A stretch of DNA of 64,000 nucleotides from Mesodorylaimus sp. YZB2_4 (lineage: Eukaryota > Nematoda > Enoplea > Dorylaimida > Dorylaimidae), in NCBI GenBank assembly GCA_030248295.1, contig JASANH010001617.1, positions 62,001 through 126,000 on the forward strand, read 5' to 3'. Shown here piece by piece: positions 10,920 through 20,961 of this stretch. Below the pieces are notes generated by a model that was not told the origin of the DNA, did no database searches, and saw only the letters and a list, made by a program, of their open reading frames with translations. The position numbers were made by a program, and so were the translations under genes. Positions within the stretch are counted from its first letter, which is position 1, and every line of letters begins with the position of its first letter.

Positions 10920-11736
10920 GGCTTAATGTCACCTGTTGATAAGCCTCCTCAATTGAATTCGCTTGTCGCACCTGCTAAGTGATTTCAGCGAGACGACCGC
11001 TCTTCAGCCATTGCCCTGGTTTACTCTGTCCAGTAAATGTCGCACACGAAAAATAGGTGTTTGTGCAGTTTGCCATGAAATATTGTGCACAGACAAAAAG
11101 ATCAAATGTAAGGTCCCCGCAGTGTTCGAAATGTAAGGTGCATACATGAGACCGTCAGGACCTGGTGCAGTAACACCAGACGGTGGTGTTGCCCAAGAAA
11201 CAACCCCGCAGCCCACCATCACAGCAGGTGTTGTTTAATGTCATCACGCCGTAGTACTGTGGTGACATTCACGTAGGACCAAGGCCCCAGCTGCGCTGAT
11301 CGGGTCACCGAAATAACTCTGGCCAGACAGAGAAAAGCATTTTGATGGAAGAGGCATTGCATCAAGTACATAGGTCCTAGGCGGCGCGTCATGCACATTG
11401 TGTTTGCGGCATACAGTTTATACGGGTACAGATCTTTGCCATACCAACCGCTAACGTGCAAAGACTCTGCTTAAGCGCAGCATGTGTCGATACAACATGC
11501 CTACGTACAGAATACAGTAAGGTTAGGGAAATTTTTAACCTAAAACGCAAAAAAAACCTTATTTGCTGTGAAACTTTGGGCGGCAGAGCGCAGACCGAAT
11601 GAAGTTCTAATCGTAAGTCTCGCTCTTACTTCTCACATGATATACTGAAGAACTTTTTGGAACAGCGCAGGCTAAACCCTTTCATGAAGTTTCATTTTAC
11701 AGCTGGCTCTCATAAAAAGGAGACTGCACCTTTTTG
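10920..11736. other. Intergenic, no supported gene
   Basis: Two abutting minus-strand frames (11,461-11,219 and 11,222-11,004, about 80 and 72 codons) have no recognisable motif and no convincing start or splice context. Nothing else seen. The 3' end of the tyrosinase gene lies at its right border. Confidence 0.4.
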
Positions 11737-14700
11737 TCAATGCTTCTTGCAGTAATTACACGACTCAGGGCAATTTTCCTTCATCCACCATGGATTCTTT
11801 ACGCATTCCCATTCTTTCGCCCAAGCATTGCAATTGGAGTTTTGATTTGCGCATTCTAAAATTAGGTTTCTGTAGCCAACCATGAACCCCGCACTGTTTC
11901 TTACCTTTGTTTTTCGTGGCTCCACATAAGGTTTCCAATTCAGCCAGCGATCTCTTGCAGATATTGCAGCTTGCCTTGCAGTTCTCTTCCATCCACACAT
12001 CGTTTGATTTGCAATTACCCTGAGAAGCCCAAGACTTGCATTGCGAATCCAGGTCAACGCAGCCTGGAGATAAATGTTACAGTGTCGTTTACTGAGAGCC
12101 ATACAGGTGTGGCTGGTAAGTGCATGCTTACTGTCGGATGAGGATCGGCCGTTGCATAATTTGCATGCCTGTCGACAAGAAGTCAGCATCCATTCATTAC
12201 GTTCGCATTCCCCTGAAAGGTTAAAACGATTGGCTGTGCCATGCGACCTGGTCAAACGCAACACAGTACATACCGACTTTGGCCCAAACAACGCAGCAGC
12301 GGTGTTCATTACGACAGTCTAAAACATCAGGCAGGAGATAAACACAAAAAATCACCAAGATATGTACAAGATAAGCTTACCGTTATCAGCAGGGGGTCTT
12401 GGAGGGACCACAGCGGCTGAAGCTGCTGCTGCTATGGCGTTCGTTAATCCATCTCCACCTCCAACCACTGGCGCTGGAGTAGAATTGTTACTGGTGTTAT
12501 TTACTCTGATTACAATATTTTCTTCTTTATTGCTAGCCGTGTCGTGGGTAGCGATTGAAAAGGAAGGTACTATTTGTGGACGAATCGGTCCTGCAGGTGG
12601 TGTCGTAGGCCTTTCTGTGGGTGCATCGGTCACTTGGGCGGGAGGAGAAGCTGCTGGGGCCGCTACTGATCGTCCAAGAGGACCTAAAACATCTTTGATA
12701 GAGCTGATAAGACCTATAGAACATGTCAGGAACTCACACAAGAATAATAATCGATCAGGAGTTCTGGAATTGCCCTGCCAATTTAAATATTTTGCCAGCG
12801 ATAGATTTTGTGAGAAAGGTGTGCCGTCGGCCAGCTGAGGATCGAGGGCCAACATTAGAGAGGGCTGGCAGGGATTGTATGCCACTCCTTCTTCGCGACA
12901 CATGGCTGCACATTTGCTTCCATTTTCGTCGTATACATTTACCAAGCCTCTGACTGGAGAGGATTGGCCGTGGGGACTCCTGACTTGAGCAAAAGCAGCG
13001 CCAGTATAGTATGGTCGCTGTGATGGATCGGCCACGACTCCGTCCCATTTTGTGCCCGTTGATGCTTCTGTAGTTACGATTTTTGCCTTTGGATATGCAG
13101 TGCCGGTGCGCCCATTCAGTGAAAGCACAGTTATAGGAAGCCATACGGTGTCCTGAAATGTGAGTTTCGTCAAGCAAATGATGAAAACTCTGGACATACC
13201 TTCGATGTGATAACGATGATGGGGGTAGCTCCATCGCTTCCTCCATTTGAGGATGTGGTCAGACGATTCGGTGCTGGCGTTTGCCTGATCGGTGGTGGAG
13301 GTGTAGGCGGTGGAGGAGGAGGCGGTGTCGGTGCAGGTGTAGCAGGTGTTTGTCGCAGAAGACATCGGCCACCTGCGCACTGACCGCCGTAACATGCATC
13401 CAAACCTTCGAGCCCGTTGCAGTTTCCTCCTAACCTAATTTTTGAGAGACACTTCGATCGTCCAGTGTGACAGAAGAGGTAAGGAGTTCCACAATCTGGC
13501 TGCGCTCTCGAACACGTAGGCCTTGACTCAAAGTTGTACAACACCTCGACGTACTGGTTTGACAGGCCGTCCACATTGAACAGGACGTACGGACGCATTC
13601 TGACTTGAGCATAAGAGTATTGATTACACGACTCGGCATCACTTGTGTAGTCACGTAGTCTCTGCAAATACTGCTGCTTGTTTTGTCTCCATTCTTCCCA
13701 CAAATAGTCCACAAAACTGTGCAGAAGGAAGAAAATAGGGTCGTTGGGGGAGATGCGTAATTCATTCATATGGCCACCAATCCATAAATGGTTGGCTCCG
13801 TGAGCTAGTTCGAAGAACGGATCCACGCAGTAGACCAACTCTCGAAATTTATTCTTGGTCAATATAGCTTGTATATCTGATTCCTTATACAGGCTCCCGT
13901 AGGGAGATAAGCCCAAGTTCCTCACTATCCTTCGCCTCGGCGACAGATCGCGAAACTGCGAGTCTTGCACCGTGGTCCAGTTGGCGAAAGGACCTGTTGT
14001 CACATCGCCGTGCCCATTGCCCATAAAGTCGTCTGTCCAAATAATCGAGTCTCTGGGGTCTGGTAAGCCCTGGTCCAAGGTGGAATCCCAATAGGGTAAG
14101 GCCACACTGAAATATAGTCGATAAGGACAGAAGGATCCAACAGCACACAATGTGACAGTAGGATGCAACAGCGCCCTCTTACCTCGGATCCACTGTACGT
14201 AAAGCGATCTCCAGATTCTTCATGAATTCTCGATGGAAGGGTAGAAAAGCAGCACCAAAGTGGGCTCCTGGACTGTACTCGGCTGTATGCTGCACAATCA
14301 TTATATCGTACTTGGACAAAGAATCAATACGTTGCGTTTTCAAAGTTTGCATAGCCCGAAAGAATCTTTTTCTCTCATCCTCCGTCATTCGTCGTAGTTC
14401 CTTCCTCGTCGCTTTGCCAATCCTCTGAGCGAGTAGCTCTTCAACTTGAGATACGGCTGCTCTTCGACGTGTACGAGTTGGTATTTTGTTTAGCAAACCA
14501 CCAACTCCCAAGTTTTCGGCTCCTTCTTTGATATTGCTGGTAAGATTGCCCAACGAAGATTCTATTTGGCCCAACATGTTTTTGCACAACTCGAACATTT
14601 GACACATGCATCGAAGATCGAAACATTTAAATACTTGATCAGCCCAGGCTATTTGGGACGGTGTCAGTATTGGATTCGAGGCTGCACGACCCGCACCGTT

Positions 14701-14925
14701 AATAGCATCATTTTGCCATCCACTACTTTTTCTGCATGCTTCTTTCAATAATCCATCGTGGAAACGCTCCTTGAGTTGAGGATTCTTTTTTAAGTAGTCC
14801 TTGACGCAATCGTCGTATTTCTGATCCTTCGACTCGCTATTTTGTAATTCTACTTTGACACTCGATATTATCAAAGTCAATACGAAAACGATTTGAGCTT
14901 TCGCAAGCAACTTCGAATCAACCAT
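11737..14925 (-). CDS. Secreted tyrosinase (phenol oxidase) with three ShK domains
   Basis: Seven exons (14,925-14,183; 14,106-13,200; 13,152-12,381; 12,318-12,274; 12,212-12,132; 12,063-11,905; 11,855-11,737) give 941 residues. An N-terminal signal peptide ends near residue 25. The type-3 copper centre is visible: CuA with IMIVQH...GAHFGAAFLPFHREF (about residues 205-235) and CuB with GANHLWIGGHMNE...NDPIFFLLHSFVDYLWEEW. Tyrosinase oxidises monophenols and o-diphenols to quinones; in nematodes such enzymes are linked to cuticle or eggshell hardening. A Cys-rich segment and a Pro/Thr hinge follow, then a second globular part with an internal Pro/Thr/Ser run, and finally three six-Cys ShK/SXC modules, the last ending in CNYCKKH. 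The ShK exons are single-domain size, which suggests exon-wise duplication. ShK modules in these enzymes are thought to mediate binding; here that is inference. The ATG is the first in frame. Confidence 0.93.
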
Positions 14926-15489
14926 TTCCGTGCCAAAACTTTTTCACCCGTTCGATGGCCGACAGCCGCTTTCGTCTTGTTCAATTTAGGAATTACGTCT
15001 TTTCTGTTGTGGGAGTGTGATGACGTTTTGTTGAGGCGTATTATGTACTGTGCAGCTCATAGCAGTTTAGGTTGTCTCGACTTGTATTACTTGTGAAGTA
15101 TTAGACAGGTTCCACCCAAAGCGTCCATCCTGTTGAAGTGTACGCAGCCGTGTAAACGTGTCTTGCTCAATTGAGCAAGTTTCAATGCCCGTACAATACT
15201 GGGACATGTGACAAGAGGAAAAAGCGTTGGTGGTTCCTAACTTCTCTGATTGTTGGTGCTGATTATATAAAAGACGACCTTCCTGAACGATTTGCGTCTC
15301 CCACATTGGAAAAAGAGGGTGGTCCAACGGAAGTGCGGGGTTTGATCACAATTCGCACAGAGACTACGTTTATTTGTATACCTACATACGAGTATATCAA
15401 GCAACAGGAATATGATAACTTGGTGCCAACAGTTGCCATTGACTGCTTTACAGCAGGTTGTAGAGCGAACACAAGTGTAAATCCAAATT
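14926..15489. other. Intergenic upstream of tyrosinase, nothing recognised
   Basis: About 560 bases between the tyrosinase start and the first tRNA-derived repeat. Small open frames on both strands (15,067-15,503) overlap one another and lack motifs. No clear TATA box was seen upstream of the tyrosinase ATG. Confidence 0.4.
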
Positions 15490-16075
15490 GACATCTGCCT
15501 CATACGCTGTGTGCAGCGTGCACAGTGCAGGCAAGTGTTCGACTCACGGCCATTCGTGCAATGGCTTCATCCTCGAGTACGCATACTTCCGTTTAGTGAT
15601 GTGGTACAACAGGAAAGGTGACGATGAGAGCCGCTACGTCTGGTAGCGAGTGAGTTGGCGCAACTGGATACAGGGGACTTTGTGATAAGCAAGCATAAAA
15701 ATGATGATTAGCTTTACGGGTAAAAATTTTTGCAGGACAACGGGTATTGAACTCACGCCATTTCCACTGCAGTACACTTTGTTGGATTTCAAATCGTTCG
15801 CCTTGATCCTTTGGTCATCGTAAGCTCCGAGCAGCTGGCATCTCTTTTCTGACTTATTGTAAAGACTGACAGTATTGAGACAATTAAGCCTAAAGTATAG
15901 TTCGATGCGACATTTTTGGGTCAACTGACAACTGACAAGTGGGTCAACTGACATCGCACGCTTATTTGAAGCATCGCATCGAACTATACTTTCAGCTTTA
16001 GAATCCTACTGCGAGCAGTAATAAGCAGAGCGATCGTGTAGCTTGGGCAGTCGGTCGATGCACTGGCCGTGTGGG
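15490..16075 (-). repeat. tRNA-derived dispersed repeat, copy 1, split by a MITE
   Basis: This copy matches 17,080-17,505 segment by segment: CACAGTGCAGG-AAGTGTTCGAC-CGG-CATTCG at the left, the GCCGCTACGTCTGG/GCCGTTAAGTCTGA block, the TTCGCCTTGATCC-T block and the right end GAGCAGTAA-AAGC-GAGCGATC. On the minus strand it contains a tRNA-like part with a B-box-like GTTCAATACCC (copy 2: GTTCAAATCCC). A hairpin MITE sits at 15,885-16,000 and is absent from copy 2. Confidence 0.75.
15885..16000. mobile_element. Short hairpin MITE (AGTATAGTTCGATGCGA family), copy 1
   Basis: The element begins TAAGCCTAAAGTATAG and ends as its inverted repeat CTATACTTTCAGCTTTA, with the inner AGTTCGATGCGA/TCGCATCGAACT part also inverted. 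It is about 116 bp, too short to code. The same family occurs at 50,768-50,914. Comparison with the uninterrupted paralogous repeat at 17,430 shows the insertion point and fits a TA target duplication, as in Tc1/mariner-derived MITEs. Its long hairpin could feed a small-RNA pathway if transcribed. Confidence 0.85.
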
Positions 16076-17079
16076 AGCCATGCCGGATGCATGCAGTACT
16101 AGATACTGTACTTGAACGAGCCAATTTCTGGCGTCTCTCCCACATTGAATTCAACTAGGTGCAAGAGCTCCAGCACGAAGCAACTCAGGGGGGGAACATA
16201 CTCGCAGCTACGGGATGCAAGTTCGAAATCGTTTTAGCCTGCAGATGTTTCAGCAGCGTGGACGGCGTAGCGGTCAAAGGCTTCTCTCAATTTGCTCGGC
16301 AGAGCTGGAAACTGGCCAGCATGAGTTCAAATCTGACCGGCTGACAATCGAGAGCTGGTCGAACTTCCCTCTGCGCGGTGGTGGGTCTCTAACACGTGGT
16401 GGTGGGTGACTCCCCCTCATCGATCCGGGGTCGATAAAGGAGGAGGGACCTATTCGGACAGGAAGATCTCAAAGCCGACTCCCCTCACGGGGCAGGCTGG
16501 GTATGGTTCGCCAACATCGCGGAGTAGCGACTAACACGAGTAGCGACGAAATTTGACCGAGGCTGTAACCTCGCGCATCTTTGATCTCATGTCCAGATAG
16601 TATGATTTTGATCCGATTGAATCCGACTTCGATTGGGTCTTATCCTACCCAAATATCCATCTGATCCGATCCAGCAAGCCCATGTGGTCTGATCTCTCGC
16701 ACCTCGCAGAGCAGACACAAGCATTAATAGCGCAGTTTGTTCCTTTTTCCGATTGCTCTCATGAGTCCATGTGCGGCGTAACTATTAGCTTGCAAAGATA
16801 GTGCGAGCTTACATCCGCTTTGTTGATCTCCCAACCACGCAGTTGTAACCGTAATGCAATCGTCGATGACAATTCTATTTGTTTCGGCTGCAGCCCATTG
16901 CATTGGATCGCGGATTCTTGTCCATTTATTCGAAGTTGCTGGCACAGGCGTGGAAGAGCTGACATGCCACCAAAAAAAATCATGTCGCTTTGGGCTCACA
17001 AATAGGAACTAACGACTATGGCGCATTGTTTGCCATCTGTTTTAAGTACCACACGCATCAAGTCCGGCCAATGAGTTTG
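16076..17079. other. Intergenic, nothing recognised
   Basis: About 1 kb without a supported gene. It has a G-rich tandem patch (GGTGGTGGGTCTCTAACACGT then GGTGGTGGG near 16,378-16,408) and ATCCGAT-like words near 16,610-16,680. Open frames here are short. Confidence 0.4.
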
Positions 17080-17505
17080 GCGTCTACCTCTCACGCTGGG
17101 TGCGCAGGACACAAGAAAGTGTTCGACCCGCGGTCATTCGCGCATGTGGTAAGGCATAAAAGATGACGATAAGAGCCGTTAAGTCTGACAGTGAGTGAAC
17201 TAAAACAACTGGAAACAAGCGCGTGAAAAAAATGAAAAAAAGAGGAAAAAATTTTGGAAACGATGGGATTTGAACTTGCGAGATTTCTCGACTGTAAACT
17301 TTGCTGTATTTGACATTGTTCGCCTTGATCCACTCATGGTGAGCTCCGAGAACTAGAAACGCTCAAGGCTTTTTGTCTTATTGAAAAGACCGCAGTGGCA
17401 GTAGGCATAGTGGCAGTATTGTGACCATTGGAATCCTGCCGCGAGCAGTAAGAAGCCGAGCGATCTTGGAGCCTTGGCAGTTGGTCGATACACCAAAACG
17501 GATGG
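17080..17505 (-). repeat. tRNA-derived dispersed repeat, copy 2, uninterrupted
   Basis: Paralogue of 15,490-16,075. It keeps an uninterrupted junction (CAGTATTGTGACCATTGGAATCCTG split here as two words, positions ~17,415-17,440) where copy 1 carries the MITE. On the minus strand a tRNA-like unit has an A-box-like TGGATCAAGGCG and B-box-like GTTCAAATCCC with about 45 nt between them. A separate tRNA-like word CTCACGCTGGGTGCGCAGG at the left end resembles the head of the other SINE family of this window, so the unit may be composite. Confidence 0.65.
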
Positions 17506-17942
17506 ACTTCAGACAGACACGTACAGTACAATAGCCTGACACGATAGATTCAAAAGATCACATGGCAGCCTTGCACGCCCCGACAGCAGTCATAAAGCAC
17601 TCATTCGTTGGCCGAGTGCTGCCCTAGCCAGACAGGAGTTTTTGCCTCGTTCAGGAGGCCCCAATATTGGTTTTCCTGTTGAGAGAGCGGTTCTTGTTGC
17701 AGCTGGATATCTGCGCAGTTGAATGCTTGACTGGTGCCTTGCGAACTGATACAAAGCACGGAAGGTGATAATGACCTCTGGCAGTTTGGAGCAGCTGCGC
17801 TGGTCTCTGATTGACTGAAGACAGCCGTGTCTGTTTCTGTATTCGAATTGGTTCAGCTCGTATCGTCTTCTTCAGCACGAACATCAGCAGCCAACGCTCA
17901 GGCATAGCACACAATCAGCACGCGACAAAGGACATCACTCGA
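17506..17942. other. 3' flank of the kinase gene, nothing recognised
   Basis: About 440 bases with short overlapping open frames and no motif; probably the 3' untranslated region and downstream flank of the minus-strand kinase. Confidence 0.4.
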
Positions 17943-19505
17943 TCACAAACGGCTGTGGTGTTTGGCGACGTACTTCTTGAGCATGTCGACGATTTGTTGC
18001 ATGGCTGGTCGGCTGGACTTCTTTGACGTGCACGCCTTGGCAATCTCGGCGATCTCGGGCGGCATTCCGCGCGGCGGGTCGAGCCTCTTTCCTTCCAGCA
18101 GGTACTTCGTCACGGCGTGCAGGTCCATCTTCTGACTGTTGAAGTACTGCTCGTATGGATTGCGGCCCTTGTTGTACATCTGAAAAGGCAGGGTGTCCAT
18201 TTCAGGCCGGCACGTCCAGCAAAAGCACTCACCTCGAAGATCAGGATGCCGAAGCTCCACACGTCGCTCGATTTCTTAAACTCTCGCGATAGCAACGTCT
18301 CCGGCGACATGGAGTAGATTGGCAGCCTCCGCTTGGTGGTGAGTTCGTAGTGGTCTGGGGCCATCCTCGACAGGCCAAAGTCGGCGATCTTCACGACTGT
18401 CCGGTTGCCCATCTTGTGCGCCAGGCAGTTCCGAGAGGCGATGTCCCTGAAAAGACCAACTTTCAAAACAATGATGAGCCCTGTCCTCGGATTACCTGTG
18501 GATGATGCGGTGCTCGTGAAGGTATTGCAAGCCCTTGGCCGCGTCCAGCAAACCGCGCGCTTTGCCCTCTTCCGTCAGCTTGTCCTGTTCCAACAGCTTG
18601 TCCAGCGATCCGGCTGAAAAGCGGGCAAAAATGACATCTGAGCACGCACATGGCCAGTCCGCTTACCGTTGCAGTACTCAAGGATCAGCTGCAGCTGCGG
18701 CGCTCCCGTCGGCCCGTCTTCGAACGACATTCCGCGGATGGCGACGACGTTCTCGTGGTCGAGCAGACTCATCATCTTCGCCTCTTCCAGGAGCTCCGTG
18801 CGATCGCGCTGCGAGCTTTCTCCCGTCAGGATTTTCACAGCCACCGTCTCTTCTTTTCCATTGCGGCCGGCCGGCAGCAGCATCGCACGCCACACTTGGC
18901 CCAAGTTGCCCTGAAACGATGACTGCCCTAGCTAAGTTGAGGATGGCCCGTGTCCGAACCAGACTCACCGCGCCCAACTGCTTCTCCAGTTTCACTCGCT
19001 TCGGATCGATCAACTCGAACTTGATCATGACCGGATTCCGCAACCTGCAACTGCTCGCTCTCGTCAGGCATGTCTGCGAGGTGTAGTAGAAAGTCAGCAG
19101 TTCCTGCAGCGAGTCGAACGCGGGGCCATCGATCTTGTACCTCTGAAACCCAGCATTTAAATCAGGACTGCTGCTAGGGCAGCTTTCTAAAGCCTTTTAT
19201 CCCTGTTAGCCCCTGGCATCGGTGCAAGTCACTCACCCGCTGTCGATCGCTGAACTTCAAGTGCATGATTTCGTGATTGTGGTTCACGCAGAGCACAGTT
19301 CCCCAGTCCGATCCTTGACGCAGCAGGAAGTCGCCCTCATTCCTCAGTAGATCGATCACGAATTGTCGCGGCAGGTTTCGGTAGAGGATCTTGTTGATGT
19401 CGAGCTGGAAGCACGAAAATAGCACAGAAAGCTGTTCAAGCTTTCTCAGGTACTAACCGTCCTCTCCGACTTTTCGCTCGTGCTCGAGTCCGATGAACGC
19501 GACAT
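17943..19505 (-). CDS. Non-receptor tyrosine kinase, SH2-kinase (Fps/Fer-like)
   Basis: Seven exons (19,505-19,458; 19,404-19,237; 19,142-18,969; 18,910-18,667; 18,613-18,496; 18,446-18,233; 18,179-17,943) give 400 residues. After a short Ser-rich N-terminus, an SH2 domain spans residues ~20-115 (LPRQFVIDLLRNEGDFLLRQ, with the phosphotyrosine-binding Arg in FLLRQ). The kinase follows: a Gly loop segment GNLGQVWRA, VAVK with the ATP-anchoring Lys, the catalytic loop HRDIASRN, the DFG motif ADFGLSRM, the SPE motif MSPETL and SSDVWSFGILIFE. All catalytic residues are present, so the enzyme should be active. It phosphorylates protein tyrosines after SH2-guided docking. The short SH2-kinase layout without an F-BAR region is typical of the expanded nematode family. 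The ATG at 19,505 was chosen because it alone joins exon 2 in phase; a longer upstream open frame does not. Confidence 0.92.
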
Positions 19506-20457
19506 GGCCCAGTCCACTACCAACGGTCTCCAACTGGTTCAACGACAACCAACTGCACTCGACGACCACGCTCGGTTCGAATGACTCGTTTCTTAGCAAC
19601 TTCTGTACGTTTCCTGCGAGAATGTAAAGAAAGGCTCGACCTGCTGATTGGACGGCCATCCACGCTCGTGGGCGTGCCCTGTTCTGTGACTTATATGGCC
19701 CTTACATTTCATCCCTCTTGCAGTCCAAACCCGGACTTCCAGACTAGAGTAGCAGGGTTCGAGGCGACTCTATAACCTGTTTTCTTTCAGAATATACACG
19801 CCCTCCACGTGCCGCGCAGTGCCGCGTCTACATTCCCAAAGAAAACAGATAGTAAAGGCTTCTCAATGACGTACAGATTTATGCCGAATCATCATCAAAC
19901 ACACGACGCATGCGTGTACTCTACTGTATCAAGGGCACTGCTGCCATTAGGATGGGGCCACTGGAAGCTAATCGCACACATTATACAGAATGATTTATCC
20001 AGCCGCGAATCGAACACCCGCAACTAACGATAGGTGCGCACAAAACGTGAGAGGCAGCCTCCTAGCCCGCTCAGATCACTATCTCGATCCCCTCTGCTCG
20101 TTTGCTCAGTCGTGATGCTGATATTCATGTGTACGCTTGATCGCATGAGACATTAAGGCATTTCCGATAGGAGAGTTTAGGTCAAAATGAAAGATATCCT
20201 CCTCCTCTTTCCCCATAGCATCGCAGCGCTGGCCAAAGACAGGCCAGCATCGCTACATATGCATCGAAGCATCCACAAATAATGTATAGGCGTGAATATC
20301 TTCTGCACCTGTCAGTATGTACACTGGTTCAGGAAGCTCGTTCCTGTGGCTCTAGCCCTCCACTGGATTGTCTCAGTACAGTGCACCGTAGGATAGGTTA
20401 AGGATTTCAATGGGGCGCACGATTCATGTTATGAGATGACGCCGACACAATCTCTAG
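19506..20457. other. Intergenic between kinase and gypsy element 2, with a tRNA-like relic
   Basis: At about 19,990-20,095, read on the minus strand, a tRNA-like unit is visible: GATCTGAGCGGGCTAGG (A-box-like), TGCCTCTCACG, then GTGTTCGATTCGC (B-box-like). It resembles the head of the SINE at 4,782-4,962 but lacks its body, so it is a relic or related family. The remaining sequence has no supported gene. Confidence 0.5.
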
Positions 20458-20595
20458 TGTAGTGATAACGTGATTTCAGAAATTTTCACTCATAACTGGT
20501 TCTACTCGTGCCCTTCAACCTTTTGTGTCTGGTCTCGTCGTGTGTGCCTTGATGTGGACTAACTAGGTAGTCTTGTCCCGGGTCGCCGTCTAGTA
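20458..20595 (+). repeat. 5' LTR of gypsy element 2
   Basis: 138 bp starting TGTAGTGATAACG and ending GTCTAGTA. It ends in TA rather than the common CA. The LTR is very short for this class. It would hold promoter and polyadenylation signals; none is clear by eye. Confidence 0.9.
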
Positions 20596-20961
20596 AAATT
20601 GCTTAGCGCGTTGCGGGTGAACATACTACACTGATGCGTCGGCCCACGTTTGCTGCCTTTTTCTCTTTTCTTTTGAGGTGAAACCATTAGACGGCCAGGG
20701 GCTGATCAATTCATCGAACTAGCAGATCGGCTCTACGATTGAACGTTCGTGCGGCCAAGTCATCAACCTCAATCGTCGATATTGGAACAGTGTCTGACGC
20801 CTTCCAGGTTCCAGGCACAAGTTTTCTTATTCGATCGCAGGCCGGCGATTGAGGCGTAGCGCTTTTGGGGAGCATCACCTTACTGTCACGCACTGGACTA
20901 TTGGCAGCTTGTTTTTGGCGTATCTCCAATATCCTCGAATAGTTGTGATACTCACGCCAGT

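Noticed and set aside
12362..12838. 158-codon plus-strand frame in the tyrosinase region
   Set aside because: Antisense of the Ala/Pro-rich part of tyrosinase exon 3; low-complexity coding sequence often leaves the other strand open.
17080..17130. Functional tRNA gene
   Set aside because: Only partial A/B-box-like words; no cloverleaf, and the same sequence recurs as a dispersed repeat.
18535..19086. 183-codon plus-strand frame across the kinase
   Set aside because: It is the antisense shadow of the minus-strand kinase exons, whose motifs and splice sites are clear.
19453..19659. Longer kinase N-terminus starting at 19,659
   Set aside because: That frame reaches the exon 1 donor in a phase that does not fit exon 2; the ATG at 19,505 does.
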